From an uncultured Clostridia bacterium (lineage in GTDB: Bacteria > Bacillota > Clostridia > Oscillospirales > Ruminococcaceae): DNA of 38,538 bases. A model generated the notes under the pieces. That model was not told the DNA's origin. It did no database searches and saw only the letters and a program-made list of their open reading frames with translations. Positions 7,859 through 15,989 of this stretch are shown here, one piece after another. The translations under genes were made by a program, and so were the position numbers. The stretch lies in contig CAMNNQ010000084.1 in assembly GCA_946545645.1 (NCBI GenBank), positions 1 to 38,538 of the forward strand, read 5' to 3'. Each line of letters starts with the position of its first letter. Within the stretch, counting starts at the first letter, position 1.

Positions 7859-9280
7859 TTATTTTACTGTCTCAACTTTGATAAGATTGGTCGTCCCGCT
7901 CCTTCCGAGAGGAACACCTGCCGTCATTACCACAAGATCGCCTGATCTTATATATCCGAGCTGTTTTGAGACTTCGATAGCGTGCTCGATGAGCTCATCG
8001 GTATTGGTCTTTTCGTCGATCATACCGGGATGCACTCCCCAGGACATATTCATGTGCCGGCAGACGGTCTCGTCTGTTGTGAGCCCGATGATAGGGCAGT
8101 CAGGGCGGAATTTCGAGAGCTGTCTGGCAGTTGCACCGCTCTTGGTAACTGTCATTATAGCCGCAGCGCCGAGATCGTGTGCTGTTGTAACTGTAGCGTG
8201 AGAGATAGCTTCGGTGACAGATTCGCTCCTGGAATCCTCCCGCAGACGGAAACGCTTTTTATAGTCGATGTCTTTTTCCGTAGTCTCTGCAATGAGAGCC
8301 ATAGTCTTGACTGCTTCGGTCGGATAGGCGCCGGCAGCGGTCTCTCCTGAGAGCATTATAGCAGAAGTGCCGTCATAGATAGCGTTGGCGACATCGGTGA
8401 TCTCTGCTCTGGTCGGGCGGGGATTGGTTATCATAGATTCCAGCATCTGAGTCGCCGTAACGACCTGCTTGCCTGCATTGTAGGCTTTGTGTATCAGATC
8501 CTTCTGGATCGCCGGGATCTGCTCAAAGGGGATCTCGACGCCCATATCGCCTCTTGCGACCATGATGCCGTCGGCAGCTTCAAGGATCTCGTCGATATTC
8601 TCGACGCCCTCGGCATTCTCGATCTTTGCGATTATGCGGGGATTGCTCCAGCCGAGGCTTTGCGTGAACTTTCTCAGATAGATGACATCGGCGGCAGTAC
8701 GGACAAAGGATGCAGCGATGAAGTCAAAGCCCATCTTTGCTCCGAAAGCCAGATCGTCCATATCTGCATCGGAGATATATGGCATAGATAACTTGACTCC
8801 GGGAACATTTATTCCTTTATGATCCGAGAGCTTTCCTCCGTGAATCACCTCGCAAAGGATATCTGTGCCGTTGATAGACTTTACGTGCAGCTCTATCACA
8901 CCGTCGTTTATCAGTATCCTGGAGCCCAGAGACACGTCCTTGGGCAGATGCTCAAAGGTTATTGAAGCTATCTGATCTGTCCCTTCAACATCCCGTGTGG
9001 TCAGTGTGAACTCTGCTCCGTCCTTGATATATACAGGCTCATGATCCTTGAAATCTCTCAGCCTTATCTCGGGGCCTTTGGTATCCAGCAGACAGGCGAC
9101 ATTGAGCCCCAGCTCGCTGCTTATCCTTCTGACAGCCTCAAAACGCTGCTTGTGTACCGAATGTTCCGAATGGGAGAAATTGAATCTGGCGACATCCATA
9201 CCGGAGAGCATAAGCTCCCGCATGACGTTTTCGTCATCGGTAGAGGGGCCTATCGTGCAGACGATCTTTGTCTTTCTCAT
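7859..9280 (-). CDS. pyk: Pyruvate kinase
   Basis: 473 residues. It converts phosphoenolpyruvate and ADP to pyruvate and ATP, the last step of glycolysis. The N-terminal barrel shows Arg32, Asn34 and Ser36 in ARFNFSH, the catalytic Lys219 and Glu221 in IIAKIENAEG (216-225), Asp245 in ARGDMGVE and TATQMLESM at 275-283. The B domain lies at about 70-165 and the allosteric C-terminal domain from about 345. The length is that of the short bacterial form, without the extra PEP-utiliser domain found in Bacillus enzymes. ATG at 9280 with AAAGGCTGGG upstream. It has its own strong promoter (9331-9359) and is not part of the pgk-tpiA-gpmI cluster. Confidence 0.97.
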   Translation of the reverse strand: MRKTKIVCTIGPSTDDENVMRELMLSGMDVARFNFSHSEHSVHKQRFEAVRRISSELGLNVACLLDTKGPEIRLRDFKDHEPVYIKDGAEFTLTTRDVEGTDQIASITFEHLPKDVSLGSRILINDGVIELHVKSINGTDILCEVIHGGKLSDHKGINVPGVKLSMPYISDADMDDLAFGAKMGFDFIAASFVRTAADVIYLRKFTQSLGWSNPRIIAKIENAEGVENIDEILEAADGIMVARGDMGVEIPFEQIPAIQKDLIHKAYNAGKQVVTATQMLESMITNPRPTRAEITDVANAIYDGTSAIMLSGETAAGAYPTEAVKTMALIAETTEKDIDYKKRFRLREDSRSESVTEAISHATVTTAHDLGAAAIMTVTKSGATARQLSKFRPDCPIIGLTTDETVCRHMNMSWGVHPGMIDEKTNTDELIEHAIEVSKQLGYIRSGDLVVMTAGVPLGRSGTTNLIKVETVK

Positions 9281-9330
9281 TACTTATCCCAGCCTTTCGC
9301 CTTTTTAAATATGTTTTATCTGACAGATAT

Positions 9331-9359
9331 ATTATAGCTCTTTTTCTTATTCCCGTCAA
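9331..9359 (-). promoter_or_regulatory. Promoter of pyk
   Basis: On the minus strand TTGACG (9359-9354) and TATAAT (9336-9331) are 17 bp apart, about 50 bp before the start codon. Confidence 0.8.
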
Positions 9360-9406
9360 TAGCATTATTCGTAAGTGCCTGACCGATTTGTGCGATTTGC
9401 TCCTGC

Positions 9407-9435
9407 TTGACACACAGTTCCCTCTATGATATAAT
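9407..9435 (+). promoter_or_regulatory. Consensus promoter of the lipoprotein gene
   Basis: TTGACA (9407-9412) and TATAAT (9430-9435) with an exact 17-bp spacer. Just after the expected start site a GC hairpin occurs (GCGCGG 9451-9456, loop AAAGA, CCGCGC 9462-9467), which could stabilise the 5' end of the transcript. Confidence 0.85.
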
Positions 9436-9493
9436 CAACCTATGAGAGAAGCGCGGAAAGACCGCGCACAAAGGCTTTTATTGGGGGGATAGT

Positions 9494-10303
9494 GTGAAAA
9501 AACAGCTTTTGACGCTTGGGGCGGCATTGCTTATGTTTTCGGGCTGCGGGAAGGAATACGGAAAGAAGAGCGGAGCTGTCGATCTTAACAAAGAGCTTGT
9601 AGGAAGCTGGAACTGCCAGGGGTTTGAAGCGGCAGGCGCCAGCTACGACTCGGAGAGCTTCAAGCCCTTGTATGGCTATGATATAACAGAATACGCTGTC
9701 TTTAAATTCTCAAAGGACGGTACAGGCGCATTTACTGCTTTCGGCGGCGAGGAATACTACGGGTATAAATGGGAGGTCAGCGACGAGATCGTTGATGTGA
9801 CCTTTGACAATAACCCTGCCGGGCTCACATCTGCAAGAGGGGAATATTCAGATCAGGTACTGACTCTGAAGATGGACCTCCGTGCCATAAGTACTGTCTT
9901 TACTCTTGCTAAGGAAGGCTCAGCTTCTTCTCCGGACACTGTAGTGGATGGAGATAAAAGAGAAAAGCTCAGAAAGGCAAACGTCAATGCGCGGCTCGTT
10001 TACGACGCTGTCAGCGAGACCTGCGCCGAACTCAGGAATGACGGCAGGGAGTATGAGCTATCCATAGGCGAGAGCGGTCTTATAGAGACGGCAGGCATGG
10101 GGCATACAGCGATCGAAAGGGCGGTCAAGTCTGCGCTGGATAATGCAGGCGTCTCTCCGGGGTATGTCTGCTGGGAGATAGATATGAATTATAACTGCAC
10201 CTTTGCACAATATTCGGAAAACTTCTCCGAAGGCTATGTCGGGCAGTATCCCGATCCAGTGACCGATATCTCCCGGTTCCATGCTCCGGGCAAAAAGATA
10301 TGA
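9494..10303 (+). CDS. Lipoprotein with lipocalin-like N-terminal region, unknown function
   Basis: 269 residues; GTG start with a GGGGGGAT ribosome site. The signal peptide ends in a lipobox with Cys18 (MFSGC), so the protein should be lipid-anchored on the outer face of the membrane. Residues about 35-140 form a beta-rich region beginning LVGSW and alternating strands with Gly/Asp turns, like small lipocalin-type domains. A linker rich in Ser, Pro and Asp follows; residues about 155-250 start with a helix (KLRKANVNARLVYDAV) and then strands, a layout reminiscent of pilin-like folds without the pilin leader. I cannot name the family. It is monocistronic, driven by a consensus promoter and ended by the terminator at 10306-10335, so expression may be substantial. 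Confidence 0.75.
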   Translation: MKKQLLTLGAALLMFSGCGKEYGKKSGAVDLNKELVGSWNCQGFEAAGASYDSESFKPLYGYDITEYAVFKFSKDGTGAFTAFGGEEYYGYKWEVSDEIVDVTFDNNPAGLTSARGEYSDQVLTLKMDLRAISTVFTLAKEGSASSPDTVVDGDKREKLRKANVNARLVYDAVSETCAELRNDGREYELSIGESGLIETAGMGHTAIERAVKSALDNAGVSPGYVCWEIDMNYNCTFAQYSENFSEGYVGQYPDPVTDISRFHAPGKKI

Positions 10304-10305
10304 AA

Positions 10306-10335
10306 AAAAGAGCTGCTTTGCGGAGCAGCTCTTTT
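10306..10335. terminator. Bidirectional terminator between convergent genes
   Basis: Perfect 12-bp stem AAAAGAGCTGCT (10306-10317) with AGCAGCTCTTTT (10324-10335), loop TTGCGG, with A and T runs on both sides. Confidence 0.88.
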
Positions 10336-10362
10336 ATTATTTAACAATACCCTGAAATGATC

Positions 10363-12081
10363 TCAGATAAGATCAAGAGCCATCAGGAGGAATATAAGAC
10401 CTACTATTACAACTGTCATACCGCCGAAGAGCAGCAGTTTTCTGATAACAGATGCATTTCTGACCTTCTGCTTCTTGTATTCCTCGATAGCATCGGGCTG
10501 ATATGCGGTGCGCATGGTCTTGTTGCCCATAGTCGGGTTCAGCATATCGTTGATGTTAACGTTGCGGTATTTTTCCTCCATGCTCATCCCTGCGCCGCGG
10601 TCGGGAACCTCATAAGGAGAGTCGAGCCTTGTGCGGTCGTAGGTCTTCATGTTGATGTCATCCATCTTGAGGTCTGCGGTCTGCGGAGGAGCCTCTGTAT
10701 CACCGTTGTTGAAGGCGTGCTTGGTATCGACATCCTTCATGAACTGGTTTCTGCTCTTGTTTGCGCGGAGCATCTGAACAAGAGCGGCAGTGTAGATGTT
10801 CTGCTCCTCTTCCTCTTCCTCGGTGACTTCGGTGAGGTTGATGTCTGTGGAATCCTTCGGCATAGCGGACTGATTGTCTTCGATAAGAGTTGTCCGCTTC
10901 TTCTTCATGATCTTAGGAGCAACTACCATAGAATCGTTCTCTGCCTGCTCGGAAGCAGCGGGAGCCGGTGCCTGCGGAGCTACACGGGGACGGTCTGTGG
11001 AAGGCTTCATAACAGTAGCAGTCTCGCTGGGAGCGCCGGCATTTTCCTTGGTAAGGATGCCGGTGTTCACAGGGCGCTTGATAACTCTCGGAGCTGTTGT
11101 TGTAGCGCCGGAGTCTGAAGCAGTAGACTGGAAGGAAAGGGGCTTGCGGGCGGTGAAATCATCATCGTCGTCGAATTTCGGAGCTGTAGTATCGGGCTCG
11201 TCGGGGATGACATTATTTTCGTCAGGCTCTTCGAGGATCTCGTCAGCGGAGATGCTGGTAGCAGCCTGATCGAATACATTGCTCTCCACCTTGGCGCTGG
11301 TGATAGCCTCGAAGCTCATCATCTTTCCGGTAGAGATATCGAAATATTCGTCGCCGTCCTTGAGAGCGAGCTTCAGCTTGGGAGCTTCGCTGCCGTCCTT
11401 GGGAATATTTGCCTGCGGGATCTCGATCTCTTCAAATTCCTCGTTGATATCTATGCCCTTGAGCTCGAGAATGCCGGAGGCGGTGTCGCACTTCATAGCG
11501 CCTCTTACCATTTCCTTGAGAGGCAGGAGAATTATCTCACAGAAGGTTACATAGAATGAACGGTAGATCGTCTTACCGGGATCTATCATCTCGGGAGGGA
11601 AGCGGTTGTCGAAAAATGTCTCGAACTTATCGGGAGAAGATGTTATCATCGTGTCGATATACTTGGCGAGACGTATCCACAGCTCGTGCTCTTCCATATC
11701 GGGATCGTTGATGACGAGCCACATATAGCATCTCAGAAAGCAGTCATAGCAGGTTACATCTCTGAGATTGAGGGCAACGTCGTCTATGTTGAGCGGGACG
11801 GTAAAAGCCGGATCGGAATAAGCGAAGCAGCGGTAACCGTTGCTGGCGAGCTTGGCATAAGCAGTCTTCAATGCAGCGGGATCTCTTGAGAACGGAGGCA
11901 GAGAATTGAAATCGAACTCCGATTTCAGTACTGCGGTCTCTCCGACAGAAGAAGCCGCAAGAAATTTGTGGTATCTTTTGTCGATCTCAGCCTGCGGTGT
12001 GTTTACAGCGACACCGAGAACTCGGAAAGGGTTGCAGGCAAACAGCTCAGTCGCGGTTATGCCGATTTTTTGATTCAGCAA
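10363..12081 (-). CDS. Tail-anchored protein with degenerate J-like N-terminal domain
   Basis: 572 residues. The start is TTG at 12081, supported by AAGGGGGA seven to eight bases upstream. The N-terminus (about 17-95) begins NPFRVLGV and ends with AAL-TAYAKLASNGYRCFAY, which resembles helices I-II and III of a DnaJ domain, but the HPD tripeptide that activates DnaK is absent and a long insert replaces the loop. A second helical, Cys-containing region (about 100-215) follows, then a long disordered stretch rich in Asp, Glu, Thr, Ala and Pro (about 255-455) with several Arg/Lys-rich patches. The last 24 residues are a single membrane helix, so the bulk probably faces the cytoplasm. No signal peptide. 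It is divergent from the repeat-protein operon. The J-like call is a resemblance only. Confidence 0.72.
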   Translation of the reverse strand: MLNQKIGITATELFACNPFRVLGVAVNTPQAEIDKRYHKFLAASSVGETAVLKSEFDFNSLPPFSRDPAALKTAYAKLASNGYRCFAYSDPAFTVPLNIDDVALNLRDVTCYDCFLRCYMWLVINDPDMEEHELWIRLAKYIDTMITSSPDKFETFFDNRFPPEMIDPGKTIYRSFYVTFCEIILLPLKEMVRGAMKCDTASGILELKGIDINEEFEEIEIPQANIPKDGSEAPKLKLALKDGDEYFDISTGKMMSFEAITSAKVESNVFDQAATSISADEILEEPDENNVIPDEPDTTAPKFDDDDDFTARKPLSFQSTASDSGATTTAPRVIKRPVNTGILTKENAGAPSETATVMKPSTDRPRVAPQAPAPAASEQAENDSMVVAPKIMKKKRTTLIEDNQSAMPKDSTDINLTEVTEEEEEEQNIYTAALVQMLRANKSRNQFMKDVDTKHAFNNGDTEAPPQTADLKMDDINMKTYDRTRLDSPYEVPDRGAGMSMEEKYRNVNINDMLNPTMGNKTMRTAYQPDAIEEYKKQKVRNASVIRKLLLFGGMTVVIVGLIFLLMALDLI

Positions 12082-12377
12082 CGTGATTCCCCCTTGAAAT
12101 ATGTATTGGTCAATTTTGTTGATTAAATGTTTTTACAAAGATCACTGTAATACTTTAATTATTATAACAAATAAGGCAGCTGAATTTGATAACAAATTGT
12201 TGTAATTTTATTGATACTTTGTGAACTTTACAAATTGTCCACAAATTATCGGTGATATTTTTTATAAATTATTTTCAAAACTTATTGCAATTTTCCCTAA
12301 AATAGTATATAATATAATAAATATATTATGTGATTTTTACTAATCATGAAAATATAAATAATGAGGAGGTACTTTTT
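12082..12377. promoter_or_regulatory. Divergent AT-rich intergenic region
   Basis: About 296 bp, very AT-rich toward 12250-12330. It contains the plus-strand promoter at 12285-12313, a possible minus-strand -10 (ATTATA at 12161-12166 read in reverse) without a good -35, three ACAAATTRT repeats (12192-12200, 12230-12238, 12241-12249), and one DnaA-box-like TTGTCCACA (12235-12243). No gene seen. Confidence 0.5.
12285..12313 (+). promoter_or_regulatory. Promoter of the repeat-protein operon
   Basis: TTGCAA (12285-12290) and TATAAT (12308-12313) with a 17-bp spacer. The start site near 12320 rules out meaningful translation from the upstream in-frame GTG at 12330. Confidence 0.8.
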
Positions 12378-13130
12378 ATGGCACTTTTCGGACATAAAAA
12401 GAACACTGAAAGCAATACCCCCGCGACTAAGCCTAAGGCCGTCAATCCGGATGATATCTGGAATTCCGCACCTGTCAGGAGAGTCAAAGCAGACGACGGG
12501 ACTACTGTTTTCATCAAGGAAAGCAAGCACGACGAGCTGAGACCGGAGCAGGTCGGCCCCAAGGCTATAGATCCGGATACCATTAAAAAGAAAATGGCTG
12601 AGCTGGAAAAGGAGCTGGAGGAACAGAAGAACAAGCCTGTTATGACTCCCGCCGATTACGATACCAACCCTATCGCCCAGACAGAAGTCTCTGCGGCGCA
12701 GGATGAGTTCGAGGCTCAGTATAAGATCGAGCATGAGCGCTTTGTCGCTTCTCATGAAAACAAAGATATCGATTCCGCTAACGCTTCAGGCGTCGAGGAT
12801 AAGATCACCAGAATGGTGGACGAGGTCGAGGCCAGAGCTAAAGCCAGAGATGCGATGAATCTCGATATCGAGCACGTAAAGCAGGGAGATCTCGACCGCA
12901 AAATGTCTGAGCTGGGCGTCGCAAAGGATGTAACACAGGATGCCGAGTATCAGAATATCGACAAGGTCAAGCAGTCAGAGCTCGATAAGGGTATGTCCGA
13001 ACTGGGTGTCGCCAAGGATGTCTCCAAGGATAAAGAGTATAAGAACATCGCTTCTGTAAGCGACGACCTCCTTGCTAAGAAGACCGAAGAATTCATGCAG
13101 CAGTACGGCGACAGAAAAAAGCAGGACTGA
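12378..13130 (+). CDS. Hydrophilic protein with 30-residue tandem repeats, unknown function
   Basis: 250 residues from the ATG at 12378, which has AGGAGGT about 8 bases upstream; an earlier in-frame GTG (12330) lies almost at the predicted transcription start and has no ribosome site. The protein is strongly charged, with no membrane segment or signal peptide. After a Lys/Pro-rich start it has a coiled stretch (about 70-85) and another helical part (about 110-160). Residues 164-193 and 194-223 are tandem copies of a 30-residue unit sharing the core MSELGVAKDV, and a degenerate third copy follows to the C-terminus. The repeats are well conserved as protein but not identical as DNA, so the duplication is not recent. 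First gene of an operon with the next unknown gene and a cyclophilin. I do not recognise the family. Confidence 0.82.
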   Translation: MALFGHKKNTESNTPATKPKAVNPDDIWNSAPVRRVKADDGTTVFIKESKHDELRPEQVGPKAIDPDTIKKKMAELEKELEEQKNKPVMTPADYDTNPIAQTEVSAAQDEFEAQYKIEHERFVASHENKDIDSANASGVEDKITRMVDEVEARAKARDAMNLDIEHVKQGDLDRKMSELGVAKDVTQDAEYQNIDKVKQSELDKGMSELGVAKDVSKDKEYKNIASVSDDLLAKKTEEFMQQYGDRKKQD

Positions 13131-13167
13131 CTGCACAAACCTTATATTATAAATTCTGTCAGGAGAG

Positions 13168-13701
13168 ATGGTTTTGATAATAAATGTTGATAACCCGGTA
13201 ATCAGTTATTCGGATAAGGGCAAGCCTTTTCAGTATGATAAGATATTCTATGCTACAGTTGAGCCCTATATCCTTGAATTCAAGAATTGCAGGCTGGATA
13301 AGCTGACCGAAGAAGATGCAGCCAGATGCCTTGCACGTATCTTCAAGAAAATGGAGGTCAACGGTGTCCCGGTGCTTGAATTCTTTAAGGCAGACCTCGA
13401 TAAATGGAAATCTCAGGGGCAGACACAGTATCAGATCACTACAAAGCTGGCTGAGCTGATCGCCAAGGATATTTTCTGCTGCTTCGATAAGAATCTCTAT
13501 GACGAGAACGACGAGTTCGCTGTCTGCGACAGGCTCTATTGCATCGTCAAGGATAACGAGAAGGATTATATCTACTGCGACAGCATGATCAAGGAAGGAA
13601 AGCTGGGAAGAAAGAAGCCTTCTCCCGAAGCAGAGTATTTCGCCGAGCTCATGAAGTTCAATGAGCAGGGCAAGCTCCCCAAGGCAAAGGATAAATACTG
13701 A
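13168..13701 (+). CDS. Conserved-looking protein of unknown function
   Basis: 177 residues from ATG 13168; however AGGAGA (13161-13166) almost touches this ATG, so the TTG at 13174, with a normal 7-8 base spacing, may be the real start (175 residues). It is a soluble alpha/beta protein without signal or membrane segments, with four cysteines in the middle and a Lys/Pro-rich C-terminal tail. No catalytic motif was recognised. It sits 37 bp after the repeat-protein gene and 35 bp before the cyclophilin gene, inside one likely transcript that ends at the terminator 14212-14238. Confidence 0.8.
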   Translation: MVLIINVDNPVISYSDKGKPFQYDKIFYATVEPYILEFKNCRLDKLTEEDAARCLARIFKKMEVNGVPVLEFFKADLDKWKSQGQTQYQITTKLAELIAKDIFCCFDKNLYDENDEFAVCDRLYCIVKDNEKDYIYCDSMIKEGKLGRKKPSPEAEYFAELMKFNEQGKLPKAKDKY

Positions 13702-13736
13702 TTCAGCAGTATACTATTTATTAAGGAGAGATTCCG

Positions 13737-14207
13737 ATGGTCGTTATTGAAATGGAAAACGGTAAAAAAATGAAAATAGAGCTCTATCCAGAGGCTGCAC
13801 CGATAACTGTCGCCAACTTCGAGAAGCTGGTAAAGGAAGGCTTTTACGACGGGCTCATCTTCCACAGAGTCATTGAAGGGTTTATGATTCAGGGCGGCGA
13901 CCCTATGGGCACCGGCTTCGGAGGCTCAAAGGATAAGATCAAGGGCGAGTTCATGCAGAACGGTGTTGCAAACCCGGTAAAGCATACAAGAGGCGTTATC
14001 TCCATGGCGAGATCCATGAACCCCAACTCCGCAAGCTCCCAGTTCTTTATCATGCATAAGGATACACCTTACCTCGACGGGCAATATGCCGCATTCGGAA
14101 AGGTAGTCGAAGGGATCGAGGTAGTTGACGAGATCGCAGTGTGTGAGACCGATGCCAACGATAAGCCTCTAAAGCCCCAGGTAATGAAAAAGGTAACTAT
14201 CGAATAA
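13737..14207 (+). CDS. Peptidyl-prolyl cis-trans isomerase, cyclophilin type
   Basis: 156 residues; ATG with AAGGAGAG upstream. Cyclophilins speed proline isomerisation during protein folding. The active-site segments are present: FHRVIEGFMIQGGDP with Arg44 and Gln52, SSQFFIMH around 100-107 and the YLDGQYAAFGKV segment at about 112-123. There is no signal peptide, so it is cytoplasmic. The length is that of a minimal bacterial cyclophilin. It closes the operon that starts at 12378, followed by a strong terminator. Confidence 0.95.
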   Translation: MVVIEMENGKKMKIELYPEAAPITVANFEKLVKEGFYDGLIFHRVIEGFMIQGGDPMGTGFGGSKDKIKGEFMQNGVANPVKHTRGVISMARSMNPNSASSQFFIMHKDTPYLDGQYAAFGKVVEGIEVVDEIAVCETDANDKPLKPQVMKKVTIE

Positions 14208-14211
14208 TATC

Positions 14212-14238
14212 AAAGACGTCCGCAAGGGCGTCTTTTTT
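14212..14238 (+). terminator. Intrinsic terminator after the cyclophilin gene
   Basis: AAAGACGTCC (14212-14221), GNRA-type loop GCAA, GGGCGTCTTT (14226-14235), with one G-T pair, running into six T. Confidence 0.9.
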
Positions 14239-14322
14239 CGCTTTGTCATTCTGCACAAACAGAAGCCCCTCGATTTGTCTATCCCGACATTGTATAAAAC
14301 AGATAGTTTTTGCATCGCGTTA

Positions 14323-14351
14323 TTGCAAAAGTCTATACAATGTGTTATAAT
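14323..14351 (+). promoter_or_regulatory. Promoter of the metallo-hydrolase operon, with an inverted repeat
   Basis: TTGCAA (14323-14328) and TATAAT (14346-14351) with a 17-bp spacer. The spacer contains TATACAATGT (14334-14343), whose perfect inverted partner ACATTGTATA lies at 14287-14296. A hairpin GGGGAT/ATCCCC (14361-14380) follows the start site. Confidence 0.8.
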
Positions 14352-14399
14352 AAAAGCTGGGGGGATTTGACATTATCCCCTAAGATCGGAGGAGTGTAT

Positions 14400-15983
14400 A
14401 TGAAAATGGTCTTTATCGGCGCAGCCCATGAAGTTACAGGAAGCTGCACCTATATAAATGCCTGCGGGAAAAATATCCTTGTTGATTTCGGAATGGAGCA
14501 GGGGATCGACGTTTATGAGAACGCTCAGGTGCCTACCTCGCCCTCGAATATTGATATGGTGCTGCTGACTCATGCTCATATCGACCATTCCGGGCTTTTG
14601 CCTCTTCTTTATGCCGGAGGCTTCAAAGGGGAGATACACTGCACTGCTGCGACGGCTGACCTTTGCGCGATAATGCTGAGAGATTCCGCGCATATCCAGG
14701 AATTTGAGTCGGAGTGGCGCTCCCGCAAGGCGAAAAGAAAAGGGCAGGATCAGGTCGAGCCGCTTTATACGATAAATGATGCCGAGGGTGCGATAAAGCT
14801 GCTTGTCCCGCACCCGTACGACGAAGAGATCGAGCTCAGCAAAGGCATCAGGATCAGATTTGTCGATGCCGGGCATCTGCTGGGTTCATCCAGCATAGAG
14901 CTGTGGCTTACAGAAGGCGAAGAGACCCGTAAGCTCATATTCTCAGGTGATATAGGCAATAAGCATCAGCCTCTGCTGAGAGATCCTCAGTTCCTGCATG
15001 AGGCCGATTATGTAGTTATGGAATCCACTTACGGCACCAGGCTCCACGATCGCCCCGAAGATTATGCCTCGGCGCTGGCAAAGGTGCTGCAGCGCACTTT
15101 TGACCGGGGCGGAAATGTAGTCATCCCCTCCTTTGCTGTCGGCAGGACACAGGAGATGCTCTATTTCATCCGTCAGATCAAGGAGCAGGGCCTCGTTTCC
15201 GGGCACGACGGTTTTCCGGTGTATGTCGATTCTCCGTTGGCGATAGAAGCCACAGAGATCTTTATGCGCAATAAGAGCTCGTGCTTCGATGAGGAGGCTA
15301 TGAGATATGTCAACAGCGGGGTCAATCCGCTGAAATTCGATGGGCTGAAGCTGGTAGTCACCAGCGATGAATCCAGAGCCATAAACTTTGACCGCACACC
15401 GAAGGTCATAATCTCCGCCAGCGGTATGTGCGAGGCCGGAAGGATCAAGCATCATCTGAAGCATAACCTCTGGAGAGCTGAATGTACCGTTGTTTTCGTC
15501 GGATATCAGGCCGCTGCGACACTGGGAAGATCTCTCTGCGAGGGAGCTAAAAGAGTCAAGCTCTTCGGAGAGGATATCGGAGTTTCTGCCGAGATAACTA
15601 TCCTTGCAGGAGTCAGCGGGCACGCTGACAAGGCCGGTCTGGATGAATGGATCAGTCATATCAACAGCCCTCAGAAGGTGTTTGTCAATCACGGCGAGAG
15701 CGCTGTTGCTGACGTGTATACCGCGCATCTCCGCGACGACCTCGGACTCGATGCCTATTGCCCCTACAGCGGAGCAGAGCTGGATATCCTGACAGGAGAA
15801 TTCAGGAATGTCGAGCCGATTCAGATTACCCGCGCTGCCAAGCCCTCGACAGCTTACCAGAGGCTGCTGGCTTCTCTCGACCGCCTGAGCGCCATAGTCC
15901 AGTCCAGCAAAGGGCTTACAAACAAGGAGCTTGGAAAGATGGCGGATACTATCGCCAATCTTTGCTCGAAATGGGGGTCTTGA
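14400..15983 (+). CDS. MBL-fold metallo-hydrolase with beta-CASP domain (putative ribonuclease)
   Basis: 527 residues from the ATG at 14400, which has GGAGGAG about 8 bases upstream; an earlier in-frame ATG at 14310 precedes the promoter and is not used. The metallo-beta-lactamase signature THAHIDHSG lies at 57-65 and supplies two-metal ligands; a further His (DAGHLLGS) and Asp (SGDIG) complete the site. The inserted beta-CASP domain (about 215-400) includes GRTQEMLYFI, and the SASGMCEAGRIKHH segment and a C-terminal VNHGE strand match the RMMBL end of CPSF73-like nucleases. Proteins of this architecture are usually RNA-processing enzymes; the bacterial members of this length are little studied and are not RNase J, which is shorter on one side and has other motifs. 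First gene of an operon with a GNAT protein and a nucleoside kinase. Confidence 0.9.
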   Translation: MKMVFIGAAHEVTGSCTYINACGKNILVDFGMEQGIDVYENAQVPTSPSNIDMVLLTHAHIDHSGLLPLLYAGGFKGEIHCTAATADLCAIMLRDSAHIQEFESEWRSRKAKRKGQDQVEPLYTINDAEGAIKLLVPHPYDEEIELSKGIRIRFVDAGHLLGSSSIELWLTEGEETRKLIFSGDIGNKHQPLLRDPQFLHEADYVVMESTYGTRLHDRPEDYASALAKVLQRTFDRGGNVVIPSFAVGRTQEMLYFIRQIKEQGLVSGHDGFPVYVDSPLAIEATEIFMRNKSSCFDEEAMRYVNSGVNPLKFDGLKLVVTSDESRAINFDRTPKVIISASGMCEAGRIKHHLKHNLWRAECTVVFVGYQAAATLGRSLCEGAKRVKLFGEDIGVSAEITILAGVSGHADKAGLDEWISHINSPQKVFVNHGESAVADVYTAHLRDDLGLDAYCPYSGAELDILTGEFRNVEPIQITRAAKPSTAYQRLLASLDRLSAIVQSSKGLTNKELGKMADTIANLCSKWGS

Positions 15984-15989
15984 CCGGCC

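Noticed and set aside
12235-12243. Chromosomal origin suggested by a DnaA-like box in AT-rich DNA.
   Set aside because: Only one imperfect box and no dnaA, dnaN or other origin-linked gene nearby.
12330-12377. N-terminal extension of the repeat protein from an in-frame GTG.
   Set aside because: It begins at about the predicted transcription start and has no ribosome site, whereas AGGAGGT precedes the ATG at 12378.
14310-14399. Longer start for the beta-CASP hydrolase.
   Set aside because: It would lie upstream of and across the promoter (14323-14351); the ATG at 14400 has a strong ribosome site.
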